DNA of 10,019 nt from Thermoprotei archaeon. Its GTDB lineage: Archaea; Thermoproteota; Thermoprotei_A; Sulfolobales; WANQ01. Positions 1 through 6,809 of this stretch are shown here, in pieces (within the stretch, counting starts at the first letter, position 1; every line of letters starts with the position of its first letter). The notes below the pieces were generated by a model. That model saw nothing but the letters and a program-made list of their open reading frames with translations, did not search any database and was not told the DNA's origin. The DNA is taken from assembly GCA_027038805.1 (NCBI GenBank), contig JALWGO010000193.1, forward strand, positions 1 to 10,019. Direction: 5' to 3'. The translations under genes and the position numbers were made by a program.

Positions 1-18
1 AGTGGTGATAGTAATTGA
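1..18 (+). CDS. C-terminal end of an upstream gene, probably mre11 (partial)
   Basis: Reading from base 1, the codons give Ser-Gly-Asp-Ser-Asn and then a TGA stop at 16-18, which overlaps the TTG start of rad50 at 15-17. Tight stop/start overlap is the usual sign of translational coupling within an operon, and in archaea the gene directly before rad50 is very often mre11, the nuclease partner. Only five codons are visible, so both the reading frame and the identity are inferred from context. Confidence 0.35.
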   Translation, partial: SGDSN

Positions 19-2729
19 TTATCCGTAGAGTAGAACTAGAAAACTTCATCAGCCACAAGCAGAGCCGAGTTGACTTTGATACAGGTATAACTGTTATCGT
101 CGGACCCAATGGTGCTGGTAAAACAAGCATCATTGATGCGATAACTTATGGCTTATTTAAAGAACATACACGTGGGAGAAAGATTGTTAACCTCATAAAC
201 CGTGAGCGGAGTAGAGCTAGAGTTAGAGTATGGTTTATTGTAAATGGAGTAGAATACATGGTTGAAAGAACCATTACTAGAACAAGTAGTGATTCAGCAC
301 AAACAGAAACATACTTGAAAAAGAAGAATGGAGACCAATGGGTACTCGTAGCTAGAGGAGACCGCACAGTAAATAATGAAATAGAAAGAATACTCGGAGT
401 ATCAAGTAAAACCTACATGCTAAGCGTTTTCGTAAAACAAGGCGAAATAGAGAAATTCGTAACAGCAACACCAAGTGAACGCAAAGAAGCCCTAGCCGAA
501 CTACTGGGATTAACGAGAATGGAGAAAGCCTACGAGAAAATGAAGGACATAATAAACGAGTGGAAATCACTCCACATAACGGTATCCCATGAGGCTAGCC
601 GAGCAAAATATCTTGAAGAAGAACTGAGAAGAGCATTGGAGAAGAAAGAGACACTAGAAAAACAACTAGTTGAAAAGAAAACCGAGTCCATAAAGTTAGC
701 GGAAAAATTAGAGAAGCTCCAGGAAAAACTAAGCGTTCTCGAAGAAAAAAGGGATAAGGCTAGAGAACTAAATAATAGAGCAAAGATTCTCAGAAGAGAA
801 ATAGAGTGGTTTAAGAAAGAAAAAGAACGACTAGAAAGAGAAGTAAAAGAAGCACTAGAAGCAGCCAACAAGTTAAAACAGGTTGAATTAAAGTACAAGA
901 AACTAGCAATAGTAGAAGATGGAGTAGAAGCCCTAAGAAGACTTAGAGCCTTAGGCAATATAGAGGAAATATTAGAAAAGAAACGGAGACAACTAGAAGA
1001 ACTCATAGCCAGACTCACAGGAATAGAGGAAAAGGTTAGAGAATACCTAGAAACTACAGCAAGTATAAGAGCCCTCGAAGAATCATTGAAAATGCTTAAA
1101 GAGAGAATACTCGAATACAATAGACTTAAGACACTACTCGAAGAAAAAGAGAAGAGAATAAAAATACTAGAAGAAAGAGTAAGAGAAATTGCCTCAAAAT
1201 ATATGCTACATCTCCTCCCGCTAGACAAGGTTCTAGAAAAACTCAGAGACATAGTTAGAGAATTAAAGGAGAAGAAGGAAACACACCTAGAATTATACAA
1301 TAGCATTGAAGCCGAGATAAAGACTAAGCAAGCAAGAATCAAGGAGATCGAGGAGAGAATAAGTAACTTGAAGAGTATTAAAGGAGATAGATGCCCTCTC
1401 TGCGGACAGCCACTTACACCTACTTTAAAGGAAAAACTAATCAAACAATACGAAGAAGAAAAGAAGAAGCTGGAAGAGCGTATAAGAGAGTTAGTTGAGG
1501 ACAAGGAGAACATTAAGGTTATGCTTGATAGAATAGATAGAGAGGTAGAGAAGGCTCAAAGAGACTACATAGAGCTCACGAGAATAATAAGCGAATTAAA
1601 AGAACTAGAAAAAACCATTGAAAAACTAAAAGAAAAGGTAAGGCTTGGAGAAGAAGAATACAATGAATACAGGAAAACAGAGCAACGCTACGAAGAAGAG
1701 AAGAAGAAACTAGAAGAACTAGAAAAATACTACGAAGAGAAAACGAGACTAGAAGCAGAGAAAAGAAGCCTTGAGGAAAAACTTAGAGAACTAAACGAGA
1801 AGCTTGAAGAAGCTAGGAGACTAGAAGAGATTATAAGAAATGTTGAAGAAAAACTTGGCCAGCCTCGAAGCATTTTCGATAAGCTACGCGATGAACTACA
1901 CCTACTAAGAATAGAAATAGGTAGGCTCCAGGAGAAAGCATCAAAGCTCGGACAACGGAGAAGAGAATATGATAGCGTGTTAAAGAGGTTAAGGGAGAGA
2001 GAAGACAACTTAAAAGTAGTTGAAGAAAAGCTTAGAGAACTAAACTATAGCGAAGAAGAATACATTAAGACACGTGAACTCGTAGAAGAAATACGTGACA
2101 AACTCGTTAAACTACAGAAGGAAGTAGCTGAAATAGAGGGTTCTCTTAGAGAACTCAATGAAACAATAGAGAAGAGAAGAGAAGAATGGGAGAAAGCCAA
2201 GAAGGCATTAAAAGAAAAAGAGAGAATAGAACGCTACCTAAAACTATTAGAAAACATACGGAAACTCTACGGTAAAGATGGTCTACAGAAAATCATCCGT
2301 GCTCAGGCTAGAAGTCTAATAGAATACTATCTAAAAGACATTGTATCTAGATTCAACCTAGAATTCAGCGACGTAGCATTAGACGACGACTTCAATATAA
2401 CAGTATCAACACCTCAGGGAGAACAACCAGTAGAAGCAATAAGTGGTGGCGAGAGAGTAGCCCTTGCAATAGCCCTACGCCTAGCCCTTGCGAAGGCTCT
2501 AGTCGGAGCTGGAGTAGAATCAATGATACTCGACGAGCCAACAATACATCTCGACGAAGAGCGGAGGAGAGAACTAGTAAGAATACTGAGGGCGAGTATT
2601 GAGAAGACCCAGCAAATATTACCCCAGCTAATAATAGTGACCCATGACCGCGAGCTAGAAGACGCAGCCGACACAGTATACATGGTTACACGTAGTGAGG
2701 GATACAGTAAAGTATCCAGACTAGAATAA
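15..2729 (+). CDS. rad50: DNA double-strand break repair ATPase Rad50
   Basis: This is the SMC-like ATPase of the Mre11-Rad50 complex, which in archaea works with HerA and NurA to process DNA double-strand breaks. At 904 residues it has normal archaeal Rad50 length. The N-terminal ATPase lobe has Walker A GPNGAGKT (residues 30-37) and a Q-loop VKQGE (Gln142). Two long charged coiled-coil arms, about 185-450 and 475-740, flank the zinc-hook motif Cys460-Pro-Leu-Cys463, where two Rad50 molecules join through Zn. The C-terminal lobe has the ABC signature SGGER (810-814), Walker B ending in LDE (Leu839-Glu841) and the switch His877. All key residues are present, so the protein should be active. 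The TTG start is fixed by three consecutive in-frame stops just before it (6-14), and GGTGAT at 4-9 is a good Shine-Dalgarno sequence. nurA is not downstream. Confidence 0.97.
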   Translation: MIIRRVELENFISHKQSRVDFDTGITVIVGPNGAGKTSIIDAITYGLFKEHTRGRKIVNLINRERSRARVRVWFIVNGVEYMVERTITRTSSDSAQTETYLKKKNGDQWVLVARGDRTVNNEIERILGVSSKTYMLSVFVKQGEIEKFVTATPSERKEALAELLGLTRMEKAYEKMKDIINEWKSLHITVSHEASRAKYLEEELRRALEKKETLEKQLVEKKTESIKLAEKLEKLQEKLSVLEEKRDKARELNNRAKILRREIEWFKKEKERLEREVKEALEAANKLKQVELKYKKLAIVEDGVEALRRLRALGNIEEILEKKRRQLEELIARLTGIEEKVREYLETTASIRALEESLKMLKERILEYNRLKTLLEEKEKRIKILEERVREIASKYMLHLLPLDKVLEKLRDIVRELKEKKETHLELYNSIEAEIKTKQARIKEIEERISNLKSIKGDRCPLCGQPLTPTLKEKLIKQYEEEKKKLEERIRELVEDKENIKVMLDRIDREVEKAQRDYIELTRIISELKELEKTIEKLKEKVRLGEEEYNEYRKTEQRYEEEKKKLEELEKYYEEKTRLEAEKRSLEEKLRELNEKLEEARRLEEIIRNVEEKLGQPRSIFDKLRDELHLLRIEIGRLQEKASKLGQRRREYDSVLKRLREREDNLKVVEEKLRELNYSEEEYIKTRELVEEIRDKLVKLQKEVAEIEGSLRELNETIEKRREEWEKAKKALKEKERIERYLKLLENIRKLYGKDGLQKIIRAQARSLIEYYLKDIVSRFNLEFSDVALDDDFNITVSTPQGEQPVEAISGGERVALAIALRLALAKALVGAGVESMILDEPTIHLDEERRRELVRILRASIEKTQQILPQLIIVTHDRELEDAADTVYMVTRSEGYSKVSRLE

Positions 2730-2754
2730 AGATAATATTAGATGATGAAGTTTG

Positions 2755-2814
2755 CACGTCTCCGCACCCCCGAAACCCTGTTTGGGGGAGATGGGGAGCC
2801 TCCACCGGAGCTGA
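2755..2814 (+). ncRNA. GC-rich self-complementary island, candidate non-coding RNA
   Basis: About two thirds of the bases here are G or C, in an otherwise AT-rich intergenic region. The segment can fold. CTCC (2760-2763) pairs with GGAG (2795-2798). After an internal loop, CCCCC (2767-2771) pairs with GGGGG (2784-2788). After one bulged G, AAAC (2773-2776) pairs with GTTT (2780-2783) around a CCT loop. A second hairpin, CTCC (2800-2803) with GGAG (2807-2810), follows. In AT-rich hyperthermophiles such GC islands often mark structured RNA genes. A box C-like ATGATGA (2742-2748) and a box D-like CTGA (2811-2814) bracket the island, but the 73-nt span is long for an archaeal C/D guide and no clean internal C'/D' pair is seen. 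The strand is assumed. It could instead be a structured 3' end of the rad50 transcript. Confidence 0.4.
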
Positions 2815-2865
2815 TATATTATATAACACTGTTTTATCTAGCTGATCTACTTATTTTACGGAAGA

Positions 2866-2873
2866 CTTATAAT
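2866..2873 (+). promoter_or_regulatory. TATA-like box of the surface glycoprotein gene
   Basis: The sequence CTTATAAT lies about 33-40 bases before the ATG at 2906. With the usual archaeal spacing of about 25 bases to the transcription start, the leader would be only about 10-15 nt. No convincing Shine-Dalgarno sequence is seen in it, so near-leaderless translation is likely. Confidence 0.45.
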
Positions 2874-2905
2874 TATTGGATACTAATGATAATTAATAGA
2901 GAGCT

Positions 2906-4072
2906 ATGCTTAGAAATAGAATAACAGTCACACCAAGAATAAAACTAGAACTTAGAGTCTTCGGCTTCTTCTTAATCCTAGCTTTAATGCTAGATATCCT
3001 TACAGCTAATGCCCAGATAACAGCTAATATTATAGGAGCAGACCCCGACGAGGGTTTCGGAGACCTAGACGTAGTAAGCGTATACTGTGGTAACAATACA
3101 ACTTATCTTGAAGTAAACATCACGGTAGCTTCAACGATAACTAATAAAACAGGTGTAGACAAGTACTGGGCTGTACAAATAGATTCTGATCTAGACTCAG
3201 CCAACAATGGTACATGGGATTACGAGTACGTTGCAGTAATAAGGTTGAATGGAAGCGGTGTTCTAACCGCAGCCCTCTATAATTCCACCTATGGCTACAT
3301 AGAGGATTTGACACCTTTTGGAGGTAACGGTACAAGCTATGTTGGGGTATATATACCATTAGCCGATATAGGAGGCAAGCCAGAATACTATTTCCGCATC
3401 TACACACAGAATACCAGTGGTGAAGTAGACCACGCGCCACTGAACGACACTAGTACTGCTGAGCCACTCGGAGACTACTATATATGTCATTTAACCATGA
3501 AGACGCCCGTATGGGGTATAAAGCAACCCGATCCAACCGGAGATGTAAGTGTTTCCGAACTTGATATCACATGGCTGAATGCCACATTAAACAGTAGTGG
3601 ACTATACCTAGGCTTCACGTTGAATGGAACCATACCATGGTATGGTGGTGAGGAGACAGCTATCTACGAGTTCTTTATCGATGCGGATAACAATACATCT
3701 ACTGGCTATAGTATAGGTGGGATAGGAGCAGACTACTTAGTAGAGATGAGCGCGGGGTATATTCCGAGACTCTACGAGTATACAGGTAATGGGACAACAT
3801 GGAGTTGGAGTTTAATCAGCCTAATAGACTACTTGAAAACACCTGGTGGAACACATGAACTCCTAGTCTATGTTCCTTCCTCGAAAGCTAGTTTCTCACA
3901 AGAGGTAACTATTGTAGGCTATACTACGCGTTCAGTAGACTGGCTCTACGACACTACGAGTCCAGAAGTGGTTCCTATACCTGAGCCAACCATAGTTTCC
4001 ATAATCGTGGTATCAGCTATTATCGTGGTCTTCTATTTATCTAAATATAAGAAGAAGAGAAAAGGAGAATAA
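2906..4072 (+). CDS. Secreted or membrane-anchored surface glycoprotein with two CBM9/DOMON-like halves and a PEP-type C-terminal tail
   Basis: The protein has 388 residues and no family name I recognise with certainty. It starts with a basic segment and a hydrophobic core (about 18-32) ending in ANA, which suggests a signal peptide cut near residue 36. The exported part has two similar halves, about 37-195 and 205-345. Each begins with an Asp-Pro-rich GD segment (ADPDEGFGD, DPTGD) and contains an acidic strand-turn (QIDSDLD near 92, FIDADNN near 257) followed by Asp-Tyr/Glu-Tyr. This pattern resembles the CBM9/DOMON-like beta-sandwich folds used for sugar or ligand binding. About fifteen N-x-S/T sequons suggest heavy glycosylation. 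The C-terminus has PEP (359-361), one hydrophobic helix (362-378) and a Lys/Arg tail, as in sortase-type CTERM signals or a simple membrane anchor. It is likely cell-surface; a binding or structural role is inferred. Confidence 0.85.
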   Translation: MLRNRITVTPRIKLELRVFGFFLILALMLDILTANAQITANIIGADPDEGFGDLDVVSVYCGNNTTYLEVNITVASTITNKTGVDKYWAVQIDSDLDSANNGTWDYEYVAVIRLNGSGVLTAALYNSTYGYIEDLTPFGGNGTSYVGVYIPLADIGGKPEYYFRIYTQNTSGEVDHAPLNDTSTAEPLGDYYICHLTMKTPVWGIKQPDPTGDVSVSELDITWLNATLNSSGLYLGFTLNGTIPWYGGEETAIYEFFIDADNNTSTGYSIGGIGADYLVEMSAGYIPRLYEYTGNGTTWSWSLISLIDYLKTPGGTHELLVYVPSSKASFSQEVTIVGYTTRSVDWLYDTTSPEVVPIPEPTIVSIIVVSAIIVVFYLSKYKKKRKGE

Positions 4073-4133
4073 TAGAAAGGAAAACATATGATCCAATAAT
4101 CCATCGTATATCTGGGTACTTGAGAGCAAAATC

Positions 4134-4174
4134 TTTATACGTTTACACGAGAGTCTATGCTATATTGGTGTGAG
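4134..4174 (+). promoter_or_regulatory. Promoter and ribosome binding site of the PfpI gene
   Basis: TTTATA at 4134-4139 is a plausible TATA box, placing the transcription start near 4160. GGTGTGAG at 4167-4174 is a Shine-Dalgarno-like sequence just before the GTG start at 4177. A TGA in the same frame at 4171-4173 rules out a longer reading frame. Confidence 0.45.
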
Positions 4175-4176
4175 AC

Positions 4177-4692
4177 GTGGCCAAGGGTAAGATACTCATA
4201 ATATCAGCTGATGGCTTTGAGGATATAGAACTCCTATACCCGTATTATAGGTTAAAAGAGCTGGGATATACTGTTGAGATAGCTTCTAAGGAGAAAAAGG
4301 ATATCGTGGGCAAACACGGGTATAGTGTTAGAGTAGACAAGACCATTAGTGAGGTAAACCCAGAAGAATACATAGCACTAGTGCTTCCGGGTGGAAGAGG
4401 ACCAGAAAGAATAAGGATTTACGAGGATACTATTAGAATAGTTAAACACTTCTTCGAGAAGAATAAGCCCGTTGCAGCAATATGCCATGGCCCCCAGATC
4501 CTTATATCGGCTGGCGTTGTTAAGGGTAGGAAGCTTACAAGCTATATCGGTATCAGAGATGATGTGAAAGCTGCTGGTGGTTTATGGGAGGATAAGGAGG
4601 TTGTAGTAGACGGTAACCTAGTAACAGCTAGAGTGCCCCCAGACATACCAGCTTGGATGAGAGAGTTCGTTAAACTATTAGAGAAAGCTTGA
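4177..4692 (+). CDS. pfpI: PfpI/DJ-1 family protein (intracellular protease / deglycase family)
   Basis: This 171-residue protein belongs to the DJ-1/PfpI family and closely follows the Pyrococcus PfpI/PH1704 pattern from start to end. The nucleophile elbow is AAICHGPQ with Cys103 and His104. The conserved acidic residue of the FEDIE motif is Glu15, which normally supports the cysteine. Other family motifs are GKHGYSV (45-51), LPGGRGPER (70-78) and AWMREFVKLL near the C-terminus. Members form hexamers in the cytoplasm and have been described as ATP-independent peptidases. Related DJ-1 proteins are reported to act on methylglyoxal-derived damage, and which activity matters in the cell is debated. 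There is no signal peptide. Flanking promoters suggest the gene stands alone. The family is certain; the exact substrate is not. Confidence 0.95.
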   Translation: MAKGKILIISADGFEDIELLYPYYRLKELGYTVEIASKEKKDIVGKHGYSVRVDKTISEVNPEEYIALVLPGGRGPERIRIYEDTIRIVKHFFEKNKPVAAICHGPQILISAGVVKGRKLTSYIGIRDDVKAAGGLWEDKEVVVDGNLVTARVPPDIPAWMREFVKLLEKA

Positions 4693-4741
4693 ACTAGTAT
4701 TCTTCTCCCACTGTTAGGGGAACGAGAACGATTGCTCAAGG

Positions 4742-4750
4742 TTTTTTATG
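4742..4750 (+). promoter_or_regulatory. T-rich element: pfpI terminator and/or phosphorylase TATA box
   Basis: A run of six T (4742-4747) followed by ATG lies about 50 bases after the pfpI stop and 37 bases before the phosphorylase TTG start. It could end the pfpI transcript, since oligo-T tracts terminate archaeal transcription, and it could also act as a TATA box (TTTTTATG). The rest of 4693-4786 shows nothing clear apart from a weak purine stretch, AAAGGG, at 4771-4776. Confidence 0.35.
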
Positions 4751-4786
4751 CATATCCTTCCCTCCTAGGCAAAGGGTACATATAAG

Positions 4787-6310
4787 TTGACTATTGTAAG
4801 CATTACACCAGACTTCGCATTAGACTATGGGTACACTTATGCTGGAGGACTAGGGGTACTTGAAGGAGATAAGTTCTATACCGCTAGTAGGCTGGGACTA
4901 GACTATGTTGTGTTAACCCTATTCTACCGTGGAGGATACGTAGACTACGAGTTCCATGGAGAAGAAGTAGTAGCAAAACCCCAGCATCATCCCAGAGAGT
5001 TCTATGAGATGCTTAAACCCGGTGAGGAATTCGTTATCCGCCTCAAAAACGAGGACGTGATAATAAGGCCTTGGACCTATAAGCATGGTAGTGCTAGAGC
5101 AGTTTTCTTCGAAGCAGTATGCCCCATGTGGGCTAGGAAGTTAACCGATAGAATATACATTGAGGATAGTCTTGAAGAAAAATTCTACAAATACTCTCTC
5201 CTAGCAAAAGCCTCTGCATACTATATAGAACACCACATAGGCGTGGAGAACATAGACTACATAGACTTACAGGAAGCCTATACAGCTCTACTAACACTAA
5301 TCCTACCAGTAAACAGTAAGTACCGCATAGTAATACACACCCCGGGACCCTGGGGGCACCCAACCTTCCCGAAAGAATACATTGAAAGAGAATTCGGCTG
5401 GACCCTAACATCACCTCAAGTAGTATTAACAGAGATAGGTTTAACACAAGCAAAAGAAGCCTTCGTTGTATCCCAGAAGCAATTAGATGTAATTAAATCA
5501 GTATTTCCCCACCACGCGGGTAAGATAAAATACGTTACCAACGGCGTAGACGTTGAGAGATGGACTCACCCGGAAATAAAGAAGATAACCAATAACCCAT
5601 CCACTACCAGTCTCTGGAGTGCTCACCTCAGGGTAAAGGAGGAGCTACTACAACTACTAAAGAAGTACAAGAACATAGACTATAGTTCAGAAAAAATGAT
5701 TATATCGTGGGCTAGAAGAGTGACAAGGTATAAGAGACCGTACTTTATAGCAAAACTAGTAGAGGAAACAGCGGGCAAATTAGATGCAATCATAGTATTA
5801 GCGGGTAAACCGCACCCACACGACCAGGAGGGTATAGGGACATTCAAGTGGTTCAAGAAACTACACGACACCTATGAGAATGTAGTACTCATACACGACT
5901 ACGATGTATCTAAGGCAAAGACTATTCTCGCTGGAAGCGACCTCCTATTATTCACACCCTTCTCGGGGTGGGAGGCTTGTGGAACAAGCTATATGAAAGC
6001 CGGGATAAATGGCGTGCCAACACTATCGTCAAGAGATGGTGGAGCATTAGAGTTAATAGAGGATGGCGTAAACGGCTGGTTGTTTGGTAACGATATAAGA
6101 GAATTCATAAACATCTACACCGATCCGAGAGCGAGAGAAATAGACGAGCAAGAATACCATGAATTCAAGGATAAGCTCCAGGAAATAATCAAGAAATACT
6201 ATGAGGATAGAAAAGAATACCAAACAATAATGCTCAACGCGTTTAAATCCTTTAGGGAGAAAGCTGATATAGCGAACACGTTGAGAGAATACTATAAGAC
6301 CCTACTATAA
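4787..6310 (+). CDS. glgP: Alpha-glucan (glycogen/maltodextrin) phosphorylase, short archaeal GT35 type
   Basis: The enzyme would split alpha-1,4-glucans with phosphate, releasing glucose-1-phosphate from storage glycogen or maltodextrins in the cytoplasm. Landmarks of the GT35 phosphorylase family appear in order. GGLGVLEGDK (20-29) is followed by LFYRGGY, then HTPGPWGHPTFP (compare HTPVPAGH), then VTNGV with RWTHPE, then the ARRVTRYKR stretch (309-317), AGKPHPHD (339-346) and EACGTSYMKAGINGV. The Lys at 404 in that last motif matches the lysine that holds pyridoxal phosphate in known phosphorylases. At 507 residues it is much shorter than the 800-plus residues of bacterial and animal enzymes, fitting the compact archaeal forms. 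A TAG at 4766-4768 in the same frame and no closer ATG or GTG support the TTG start. The GT-B fold is shared with GT5 glycogen synthases, but the motifs favour phosphorylase. The last 6 bp overlap the convergent Nudix gene. Confidence 0.88.
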   Translation: MTIVSITPDFALDYGYTYAGGLGVLEGDKFYTASRLGLDYVVLTLFYRGGYVDYEFHGEEVVAKPQHHPREFYEMLKPGEEFVIRLKNEDVIIRPWTYKHGSARAVFFEAVCPMWARKLTDRIYIEDSLEEKFYKYSLLAKASAYYIEHHIGVENIDYIDLQEAYTALLTLILPVNSKYRIVIHTPGPWGHPTFPKEYIEREFGWTLTSPQVVLTEIGLTQAKEAFVVSQKQLDVIKSVFPHHAGKIKYVTNGVDVERWTHPEIKKITNNPSTTSLWSAHLRVKEELLQLLKKYKNIDYSSEKMIISWARRVTRYKRPYFIAKLVEETAGKLDAIIVLAGKPHPHDQEGIGTFKWFKKLHDTYENVVLIHDYDVSKAKTILAGSDLLLFTPFSGWEACGTSYMKAGINGVPTLSSRDGGALELIEDGVNGWLFGNDIREFINIYTDPRAREIDEQEYHEFKDKLQEIIKKYYEDRKEYQTIMLNAFKSFREKADIANTLREYYKTLL

Positions 6311-6760
6311 AGCTATGATACTATAACTCTTCTCCCTATACGCTAACAACTTGTTTAAGAACCTTCTAGTACTACTCGTTAACTCTAATCCAAGAGCCTC
6401 CTCTATTCCATAAAATCTTGCCTCCAATGCATCACTACGTGCAATCAATGAAACCTCGCCCAATGGTTCTACTAGAACATCAATTATAACGTAGTGGTAA
6501 ACCACCCTACTATTCCGGTCTCTCTCAATGTATTCTTCAACATCAATAACCCCTACAGGTTTGCCCTTAACGCCGGTCTCCTCATAGAGCTCTCTTACAG
6601 CAGCTTCACCAATAGTCTCACCAAGCTCTACTAGTCCCCCCGGAATACTCCACTTACCCTTACCTGGAGGAGCCGCTCTACGAACCAATAATACTTTGTC
6701 TCCATCTAATACTACTGCTCCAACACCCACAAGTGGATGAGATGGATAACGCCTTCTCAA
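6305..6760 (-). CDS. Nudix hydrolase, ADP-ribose pyrophosphatase-like
   Basis: This 151-residue protein carries a perfect Nudix box, Gly42-x5-Glu48-x7-Arg56-Glu57-Leu-x-Glu60-Glu61-x-Gly63-Val64, which binds Mg2+ and cleaves nucleoside diphosphates linked to another group. The N-terminal pattern RYPSHPLVGVGAVVL and the GKGKWSIPGGLVELGE stretch resemble archaeal ADP-ribose pyrophosphatases and related house-cleaning enzymes. The substrate cannot be fixed from sequence: ADP-ribose, NADH or oxidised nucleotides are possible. The TTG start is chosen because it keeps the conserved YP-x-HP segment. An AT-rich TATA-like stretch (about 6774-6788) sits so close upstream that the mRNA is probably leaderless. 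The stop codon lies inside the 3' end of the opposing phosphorylase gene. Confidence 0.92.
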   Translation of the reverse strand: MRRRYPSHPLVGVGAVVLDGDKVLLVRRAAPPGKGKWSIPGGLVELGETIGEAAVRELYEETGVKGKPVGVIDVEEYIERDRNSRVVYHYVIIDVLVEPLGEVSLIARSDALEARFYGIEEALGLELTSSTRRFLNKLLAYREKSYSIIAL

Positions 6761-6766
6761 GACCCT

Positions 6767-6788
6767 ATCACTATTATAATAATATTTT
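6767..6788 (-). promoter_or_regulatory. TATA-like promoter of the Nudix gene
   Basis: On the minus strand this reads as an AT-only block (AATATTATTATAATAGTG type) 7-28 bases before the TTG start at 6760. A TATA box centred near 6784 gives initiation at or next to the start codon, the usual archaeal leaderless arrangement. Confidence 0.4.
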
Positions 6789-6809
6789 CTTGGAGAATAT
6801 ATGACTATA

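Noticed and set aside
530..1513. 327-codon minus-strand frame opposite the Rad50 coiled coil
   Set aside because: It is the antisense shadow of Glu/Lys/Leu-rich codons (GAA, CTA, AGA), which gives a Ser/Phe/Leu-rich low-complexity product with no domain.
2742..2924. 60-codon open frame spanning the GC-rich island and overlapping the glycoprotein start by 19 bases
   Set aside because: No Shine-Dalgarno sequence, composition changes abruptly from GC-rich to AT-rich within the frame, and the proline/glycine-rich part simply reads through the base-paired island. Structure explains the segment better than coding; a small membrane protein cannot be fully excluded.
4787..6310. GT5 glycogen synthase (glgA) as the identity of the 507-residue glycosyltransferase
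   Set aside because: The GGLG start is shared within the GT-B fold, but HTPGPWGH, AGKPHPHD and GTSYMKAGINGV follow the phosphorylase pattern, including its PLP lysine.
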